A stretch of DNA of 64,000 nucleotides from Lumnitzera littorea (taxonomy: Eukaryota > Streptophyta > Magnoliopsida > Myrtales > Combretaceae): contig JAMXBB010000004.1 of the NCBI GenBank assembly GCA_024138015.1, forward strand, positions 81,131,613 to 81,195,612, written 5' to 3'. Of the stretch, positions 56,865-64,000 are shown in pieces. The first letter of the stretch is position 1; the number at the start of each line of letters is the position of its first letter. The notes beneath the pieces are model-generated. The model saw only the letters and a list, made by a program, of their open reading frames with translations, was not told where the DNA came from and ran no database searches. The translations under genes and the position numbers were made by a program.

Positions 56865-57878
56865 TTCTCCCCTATTTTGATGATAACAAAACCTACAAAA
56901 AGTAAAATATTCTCAAGACATAACACCATAACACTTGTAGCTAAACAATATAAGCAATATATTCAAAATATCGTCCCTTTGTATCCTTCTCCCCCTTTTT
57001 GTTATCTACAAAGGGGGGATAATAGCTCCCCTTGAATTTATGACAATCCTCAAAAACATAAATGATATCATAAAACTTGTCATAAGGGAGTGTAAACTCC
57101 AGTAGTCTTAACATAAACATAAAAACATAGTCTAATTAAAAGGAAACAATAAGGGGCAAACATAAAACTAAATATCATAGCAAAAGTTCAAATAATGATA
57201 GAAAATTTAAGGTTTCTTCTTAGGATAGGACTTCTTAATCCTTTTAAGAGTTGATGGTTGATTAGACTTCTAAGGTAGATATGGAATATGTCCTAGAGGT
57301 GTTTGAAGTGGACTAAAATTCCTTCAGGAGATGGATTGATAATAAGAACATTTTGAGTAGGAGCTAATTGAGGAGATGGATTGGATGCTTGTGTAGATGG
57401 TGGAGTAGCGTGAATTGGAGGCTATTAAGTTTCTGGTGTAGGTTTAGGAATTTGTTTAGGGGTTTTTGTGTCCTGAACAATGTTGGATGGAGAGGATGGT
57501 GTTAGTTGAACAGCTTGTTCTTCTTAATGTAAATTTGGTTGTGAAGGTTATGAGTGTTGAGCTCAAGGATCCTTTGTAGTTGGGGTTTGAGTTAGCTTGT
57601 TAAACTAAGTTTTCATCAAATTCATGAAATCTGTAAATTTCTTGTCCATCAACCTCTTGCTTAGAAATTCTACTTCCAAAACTAACCTCGAAATTCTTTC
57701 CTTTGTTTAGCTAACTGTCAAAGCTTTTTGATTCATCTTTTGATTTAGACATTCTCTTCCTTTTCTTTCCTTCATTAATTGAGAACTTTACTCTAATTTT
57801 CAAATCAAATACCTTTCCTTTCTTTTCCTTAGGCTTAACTACTTTCTTGTCCTTAACTTTCCTTAAAATATGATGTAT
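56865..57878 (-). other. element E: internal 3' region with several purine tracts
   Basis: Minus-strand purine tracts occur at 56865-56877 (adjacent to the LTR), at 56984-57000 (AAAAAGGGGGAGAAGGA) and near 57025-57034 (CAAGGGGAGC). Multiplied polypurine tracts before the 3' LTR are reported for Sireviruses. 57200-57870 may be decayed coding sequence on the minus strand: Pro/Thr-rich, then Lys-rich (KKVVKPKEKKGKVFDLK) with stops, not assignable to a domain. Confidence 0.5.
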
Positions 57879-58774
57879 TGTCGACCAGTGGTCCCATTAT
57901 TCGCATGCAACTCTAAGGCCTCCAATCCTTTTCTTGAAGAATTTTCTCTCAACAACCTGCTAATGATGAGAAACTATACATCGAAGAAAGGTAGTTGAAC
58001 TCCTCATATTGTCATACGTTCATCTGTACACTTGGTAGTGATAATGGCAACCATTCCCTTACTGACGACCTTATGCCAAGTACTCCGATCAACTGTTGTT
58101 AAGAATCTCTTGCCAAGTGATGAGAGACTTACTTAAACGGCTGAGTAATTTTCTCTCGACATACTACCATCTCTCTCTTCCTGACCCCTTTAGTACCGCA
58201 ACATTTTTACCCTTCCCGCTTGCTGCTCTTAGAGAATATTTGTATTAGACCAATGTTGCACTGCCAACTGTCCACCTCATCTGACATTTAACTACTTTTC
58301 CATTTTTGATTTGTTGTCTTTTTTACCCTTTTCGTATGTACTAGGAATCTCTTTTTCTAAATACTTTCTCGTAATTTCTTTATTTATAATGCTACCTTAG
58401 GAACTTACTATAAATAGTCCTTTTCTCTTGTAAGCCGAAGATAACTTACATCTTAATACCGAATACTTTATTCTTGTGAGACAATCCTCTCTAAGTCCAT
58501 ACTCCTTACACTCTTATTTAATCTTATCGAGTAGCTCAGGATTAGTGGCGGGTGGACCTTGACATCGACTTATGCGTCATATCAAGTGAGGTGTTAACTC
58601 GTGTTGTGTTCGTTGGTGAGTCACAACCTTCGAGCAACTTTATGTCAGTTACTCTTGTTCGATTGTGGACCATTTCTTTCTAATTTTCTTCGATATCTTG
58701 AAGGACCCATTTTAGTTCAATTCTGCCCCAATAAGTCCTAGTGATAATTGAGCTCCTAGGTACACTGTATGTTC
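57879..58774 (+). repeat. 5' LTR of element D
   Basis: Starts TGTCGACCAGTGG; matched by TGTCGGCTAGCAG at 63472. Shared blocks include AGGCCTCCAATCC, CCTTATGCC, CCATCTCTCTCTTCCTGACC and GAATATT. The end is set by the primer-binding motif at 58776, since a clear CA end is not conserved. Confidence 0.8.
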
Positions 58775-58775
58775 C

Positions 58776-58787
58776 TAGTACCAGAGC
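58776..58787 (+). other. primer-binding site of element D (initiator tRNA-Met type)
   Basis: TAGTACCAGAGC matches the plant TGGTATCAGAGC site at 10 of 12 positions and is followed by TTGAGG, as in related elements. The two changes are G-to-A and T-to-C transitions. Confidence 0.65.
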
Positions 58788-59229
58788 TTGAGGTTGAGAC
58801 CAAAAGCTGTGTAGTGTTAGTCTACTGTATCTACTGTTCGAGATATTTGAGTGTAGAAAGCATTTGAGTGAAGTGTCCTTATTGAAGCTTGTATTGAGAT
58901 TGTCAAACCCTAGTGTATAGGGAGAGATTTACGATGTTGAGTGTGATGTTCATGGTCATGGTCAAGTTAACCAACAAACACCACATACTACTGATGAGTA
59001 GATATGAGATCTTGCTGTTATTTTAGCCAACTTAGCTATCTCAATAAACAAGGTTTTAGAGGTTGGACTGTACAAAAGAGTTGTTGAGCAGGGCTGAGAA
59101 ATGAGAGATAGGCCAAGCAGGTAGATGAACGAGTAAGCTCTGGAAGCCTTTCCTATGAACCAAGCACCACTGCGACATGTCGATAGAGTCACGAGAAGAA
59201 GGTTAGAGTTGGACAAAGTGGAAGAGTAT

Positions 59230-60110
59230 GAAGAGGAAGAAGACCAGTATGATGGGATGGATAAGCATGAGTTCAGAGCGCCAAGAGGTGCCAAGCATCT
59301 TAAAGTATAGATTCCGAGCTTCAATGGGTTTAGTAGTGCTGATGACTACCTTAACTGGGAAGAGAAGATCGAAAAGATATTTAACTTCTACGATTATGAA
59401 GATGCTGTCTGCATTAGGGTAGCCTTGTTAGAATTTTCTAGGTATACGGCAATGTGGTGGAAGAAGCTATAGAATGTTTGACTGAAGGCCCAATGTGAAG
59501 TCTGTATATGGAATGAGATGAAGAGAGTTTTGAGAAGTAAGTTCATTCCCAAACACTATGAACAAGACACTTTCTGAAAACTCCAAGACTTGAAGCAAGG
59601 TAACAAATCCATAGACAACTATATTCAAGAGTTTCAGTTGCTCATGATATGACGTAATGTCGATGAGCTTGAGACCCGAACTATAGCACAGTTTATCTCG
59701 GGACTCTGAGCTGAGATTGGTTATGTCATAGAATTGTAGAGCCTCACAACTCTGGATAAAACCATCCATGTAGCCTAGAGAGTTGAAAGGCAATGGCGGA
59801 ACCAGGCTAGCCAAATGCTGAGTATTAGAACAATAATGCCGAGTAGGATTAGCTTACCGAGTAAAGCAGGGAGTAATAGGGCATCAAATAGATCTGAGGT
59901 TAAACACCAAAGTCACATGCCAAGTTAACTAGAGAAGGCCGAGGTAAGAGCAAGACTAAGGAACCTGAGATCCAAAGAGACCAGGGTCAAAGCTCGAGAT
60001 AGAAAGCCCAAGAAATCAAATGTTTTAAGTATCTTGGCTATAGATACGTAGCTAGTCAATGTCTAAACCGCCGAGTCATGACCATCAAGGGAGATAAGCC
60101 CCGGTTTGAA
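59230..60110 (+). pseudogene. element D: gag
   Basis: The capsid region reads HEFRAPRGAKHLKVQIPSFN, then DDYLNWEEKIEKIFNFYDYE, AVCIRVALLEF and AMWWKKL, then KSIDNYIQEFQLLM, a standard gypsy gag core. Near 60021 the zinc knuckle keeps its first and last Cys, but the second Cys and the His are both Tyr (CFKY...Y...C), so it could not bind zinc. Stops occur at several places, e.g. near 59470 and 59576. The true start upstream of 59230 is unclear because the leader is full of stops. Confidence 0.8.
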
Positions 60111-60289
60111 GTAGAAAGTTCGAGTGAATGAGAGAAAGAAGTGGCAACCGATCAGATGCTAGAAGAATTTGAGGAAGATCCAAGAGTTAAGATACCCCCT
60201 GAGGGCGGTGCCGAATATTGCTTTGTTGTTTAGCGATCTCTCAATACTTTTGTGGCTAATGAGAACGAGAAGAGAGAGAACCTCTTTCA

Positions 60290-61748
60290 TACGAATTGCT
60301 AGGTGAATGGCAAGCTATGCATTGTGATCATTGACGGAGGGAGTTGTACCAACGTCATCGCGTAAGGGGTAGTTAAGGCCATGAAATTGCCAACTCTTCT
60401 ACACCCCAAGCCATATAAGATTCACTGGCTAAATAAGAGAGGAAGATTACACATTTCCGAGCAAGTCAGAGTGTCGATTACTATTGGTGATAAGTACAGG
60501 GACAAGGTGTTATGTGACGTCCTGCCCGTGTATGCATCCCACATATTACTCGGCTGACCGTGGCTATTTGACTTAAGGGTGTTACACGATGGGCATAGAA
60601 ACACCTACATGTTTCAAAAGCATGGGAAGAAAGTTATATTGATGCCGATGAGTCCTAGGGAAGTGCAAGAAGCCTAGGAAAAGGTTGTGAGATCTCTGTA
60701 GCAGAAGTCCTTAGTGATTTCCCGAGCTTAGTTTGCATGAGAGGTCAAACCCGAGGACTATGTACTCCTCTTAGTCAGGAGACTCCTAGAGGTTAGAGAG
60801 GTCGAGAACATACCTATCGAAGTGCTACAACTACTTCAAGAATTTGCTAACCTCTTCCCATTTGAGATGCCGAAAGGATTACCTCCCTTAAGAGGAATTG
60901 AGCATTGCATCAATCTTCAACCTGGAGCAACCTTACCAAATCAACCCGCCTATAGACTCAATCTTGAACAAGTAGCCAAGCTAAAAAAGCAAGTTGTTGA
61001 ATTAGTAGGTCGCGGATATGTCCATGAGAGCATGAGCCCATATGTCGTCCCAACCTTGCTAGTACCAAAGAAAGATGGATTATGGAGGATGTGCAATAAC
61101 AGCCATGCCATTAATAAGATTACAGTTAAGTATCGATGCTCGATCCCACAGTTGGAGGACATGCTTGATGAGTTGCATGGTGTACACATATTTTCGAAAA
61201 TAGATTCAAAGAGTGGCTATCATAAAATATGAATGAGAACGGGAGATGAATGGAAAACAACCTTTAAGACTTGGGATGGTCTATTTGAGTGGATGGTTAT
61301 GCCATTTGGTTTAACTAACGCTCCAAGTACATTAACGTGACTCATGAATCATGTGCTCCGAGTATTGATAGGCAAATGTGTTGAGGTTTATTTTGATGAT
61401 ATTTTGGTCTAAAGTGCCAACCTTCTCATTCATATCGAACATTTGAGATTGGTGTTTAACATACTCCGTACCGAGAAATTATTCAGCAACCTAAAGAAAT
61501 GCGTGTATTATCAGAGCGAGGTTGTATTCCTCGGATATGTCATTTCAGGGAGTAGAGTTCACATTGATGAGGACAAGGTCAAGGCTATTAATGAGTGGCC
61601 TACACTGACAAGTGCAGCCAAAGTCAGAAGCATCCATGGCTTAGCCTCGTTCTATCGAAGATTTATCTGGAACTTCAGCTCCATAACTGCACTGTTAATA
61701 GAATTGACCAAGAAGAACGTTGAGTTTAAATGGACAGAAAAGGCATAG
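60290..61748 (+). pseudogene. element D: protease and RT
   Basis: Protease: LCIVIIDGGSCTNVIA at about 60317-60362 keeps the Asp-Gly-Gly motif typical of this family. RT begins at 60822 with an open frame containing LLVPKKDGLWRMC, INKITVKYRCSIPQLEDMLD and LHGVHIFSKIDSKSGYHKI, then TGA. It continues with WMVMPFGLTNAPS, catalytic VEVYFDDILV (both Asp kept), CVYYQSEVVFLGYVIS and VRSIHGLASFYRRF. Stops at 61230 and 61338-61340 lie where related proteins have Arg, consistent with CGA-to-TGA change. Confidence 0.85.
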
Positions 61749-63428
61749 AGGAGTTTTGAAGATGTGAAGTTTAAGCTGACGTCTGCTCCAGTACTTGTCC
61801 TACTAAATTTCGAGAAGGTTTTTGAGGTTGAATGTGATGCGTCTGGTGTCAGCCTTGGTGTTGTACTTATGCAAGAGCGTTAACCTGTTGTCTACTTCAG
61901 CGAAGAACTTTGAGGTGTTGCCCTAAGTTACTTAGCCTACGACAAAGAGTTCTATGCCTTTGTCCGTACACTCCAGAACTAGCAACATTACTTGTTGCCG
62001 AGAGAATTCATCATCTCTTTTGATCATGAATCTCTCAAGCATCTTTGTGGGTAGCAGAAGCTTTCTCAATGTCATGCCAAGTGGGTCGAGCTCCTGGAGA
62101 CCTTTTGTTGTGTCATCAGGTATAAGAAAGGAAGCACCAATATAGTGGCTAATGCACTTTCTTGTTGCCATACCCTCATCATGATGTTGCAAGCTAAAGT
62201 TCTTGGATTTGGCACTTTACCTTATCGATATGAGCATAACCTACATTTTGGGCCTTTAGTAGCCAAGTGTAGTAATAGAGGAGTTGTGGATGGATTCTAC
62301 TTAAGTGAGGGCTTCTTGATGAAGGGTAAGCAGATGTGCATACCGAGTGGTTCTGTAAGGGAGCTACTGGTTTGAGAAGCTCATGTCGGGGGTCTAGCTA
62401 GCCATTTTAAGGAAAAGAAGACGATTGAGATATTGAAGGAGTATTTTTACTGGCCTAGGATGATGAGGGATATGCATCGAATATTTGAGGGGTGCAAGGT
62501 ATGTAAGTATGCTAAAGGGAGGAGAGAGCTTTGTGGAGAATATACACCCCTGCCAATTCTCGAGCAGCCATGGTTAGATATAAGCATGGATTTCATGCTC
62601 GGCCTTCCCTACACATTGAGAAGATATGATTCGATCATGGTGGTGGTCGATCGGTTCAGCAAGATGGGCCACTTTATTCCCTGCTACAGGAATAATGATG
62701 CTTTATTCATTGCTAACCTCTTTTTATAGGAAATTATACAACTACATGGAGTACCGAGAAGTATTGTGTCTGACCATGATTCAAAATTCATAAGCTTCTT
62801 TTGGAAAACCCTAAAGAGGAAACTCGACACTAAGCTCCAGTTCAGTATCTCTTGCCACTCTCAGATAGACGGCCAAACTGAAGTAGTTAATAGAACCGTC
62901 GGTAGCCTCCTATGCTCCATTGTTGAAAAGGACTCTCATGACTAGGATTTATGCCTGTCCATCATTGAATTTGCTTACAATCGCTCAACTCACAACTCTA
63001 TTGGAACATCACCATTTGAGGTTGTTTATGGACTTAACCCGTACCTACCCTTGGACTTAGTTAATAGTCCATTTACATAAGGGGAGAGTCAATCCAGCTT
63101 GCAACATGCCAAGGAATTTCACAAGTTACACCAACGAATTTCCAAGCAATTGACCAAAACTGTGGCTTGACAAAAGGAAATGTGAAGTCGTGGAAGGAAA
63201 TGAATCGTTTATGCTCCTAGGGACCTTGTCTACATCCATCTTAGCAAAGAACGCTTCCCTAGCAAGAAGACGAACAAACTATCACCCAAAGCGGATGGAC
63301 CTTACAGGACCCTAAGGTGCCTTAATGATAATGCCTACAAGATTGAGCTACCTAAAGGTTTCGGCATATCTACCACATTCAACGTCGTTGACTTAACTCC
63401 ATATGTGCTCAATGATGACAAAGGCTAA
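61749..63428 (+). pseudogene. element D: RNase H and integrase
   Basis: RNase H: KLTSAPVLVLLNFEKVFEVE then CDASGVSLGVVLMQE, and later HAKWVELLETFCCVIRYKKG. Integrase: the zinc region HVGGLASHF ... GCKVCKYAKG keeps His-His-Cys-Cys; the core keeps all three acidic residues (LDISMDFMLGLPY; SIVSDHDSKFISFFW; IDGQTEVVNRTV). The C-terminal part ends KIELPKGFGISTTFNVVDLT at about 63347-63406, with the stop at 63426-63428. Around ten in-frame stops (TAG, TGA, TAA) interrupt it. I see no chromodomain after the integrase. Confidence 0.85.
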
Positions 63429-63471
63429 GATTTGAGGGCAAATCTTCAACAACCTTGGGAAACTGATACAC

Positions 63472-64000
63472 TGTCGGCTAGCAGTCCCACTACTCGCGTG
63501 CTCCTTCGAGGCCTCCAATCCCTCTCCCAAAGAATTCTCTCTCGACAACTTGCTGATAACGAGAAACTGTACGTCAAAGAAAGGTAGTTAAATCCTTGAG
63601 CTCTCCACATTGTCATACGTTGATCTATACACTCAGCAGTAATGATACTGGCCATTTTCTTATCGAGGACCTTATGCCGAGTACTCCAACCAATTGTTAC
63701 TAAGAATCTCTTACCAAGTGACAAGAGACTCACTTAAACAACCGAGTAGTTTTCTCTCGGCATACCACCATCTCTCTCTTCCTGACCCCTTTAGTGTCGT
63801 AACATTTTGACCCTTCTTGCTTACTCTGCTTAGAGAATATTCGTACGAAAGCAATATTGCACTGCCAGCTGTTTACCTCGTCTGACATTTTACTACTTTT
63901 CTATTTTTGGTTTGTTGTCCTTTTTACCCTTTTTGTATGTATCAAGAATCCCCTTTTTGTAAATATTTTCTTGTAATTTCTTTATTTGTAATGTTGCCCT
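63472..64000 (+). repeat. 3' LTR of element D, cut by window end
   Basis: Begins TGTCGGCTAGCAG and follows the course of 57879-58774 to the last base (TTTGTAATGTTGCCCT against TTTATAATGCTACCTT). About 370 bp should remain beyond the window. The 95-residue minus-strand frame at 63446-63733 lies mostly in the LTR and is not a gene. Confidence 0.85.

Larger units (their letters stand above)
57879..64000 (+). mobile_element. element D: Ty3/gypsy retrotransposon, right end outside window
   Basis: Direct repeats 57879-58774 and 63472-64000+ are its LTRs, with a primer-binding-site-like motif after the first. Internal order gag, protease, RT, RNase H, integrase on the plus strand is complete, essentially in one frame with stops. 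LTR copies look roughly a fifth to a quarter different, so insertion is old. It interrupts element E at 57878/57879; the left flank TGTAT (57874-57878) should recur after its right LTR. It shares protein family with C but is a separate insertion. Confidence 0.88.

Overview
The window reads as a eudicot-type plant nuclear genome. It is AT-rich, retrotransposon-dense and almost without genes. I see one credible host gene: a two-exon gene at 20013-21247 for a small vicinal-oxygen-chelate (glyoxalase/bleomycin-resistance fold) protein of the plant At5g48480-like family. It has a TATA box, a telo-box and a pyrimidine-rich leader. Nearly everything else recognisable is transposable-element DNA at different stages of decay.

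Layout, left to right. 1-6940 is AT-rich intergenic DNA with a hairpin-like MITE (4259-4611, 9-bp target duplication). 6941-9805 is a very old long terminal repeat (LTR) of a family that recurs at 14006-17048 (opposite strand) and 24973-28116. 10488-19192 is an old Ty3/gypsy chromovirus-type element (LTRs about 0.5 kb, gag, protease, RT, RNase H, integrase, chromodomain remnant), split by the 14006-17048 LTR. 19193-21600 holds the host gene. 21600-30200 holds a reverse-strand RNase H fragment of LINE type, the third long-LTR copy and a compound trinucleotide repeat. At 30216-30700 the end of a LINE reading frame abuts the truncated pol of a Tat/Ogre-lineage element (element A, 30701-36374), which keeps its 3' UTR arrays and 3' LTR.

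36539-52302 is element B, a 15.8-kb Tat/Ogre-type retrotransposon on the minus strand, complete in outline and bounded by the target duplication ATGTC. It has two 2.37-kb LTRs, a primer-binding site, an extra ORF1, gag-protease, a probable intron, RT, RNase H, a second RNase H, integrase, a 3' UTR satellite-like array (about 12 units of about 82 bp) and a polypurine tract. It is the youngest-looking insertion, yet stop codons, a frameshift and a lost integrase aspartate make it non-autonomous. 53340-64000 is a nest: gypsy fragment C is broken at 55625 by the 3' end of a copia/Sirevirus-like element E (minus strand), which is interrupted at 57879 by gypsy element D, whose 3' LTR runs off the window.

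I found no convincing undescribed biological system. The most unusual signals are arrays of short hairpins in the 3' UTR of element A whose stems appear to change in a compensating way, a TATA box plus splice donor shared by long-LTR copies, a tRNA-like A-box/B-box pair inside the LTRs of element B, and in-frame stop codons that mostly look like C-to-T decay. Element boundaries come from reading repeats by eye. Old-element boundaries may be off by tens of bases.
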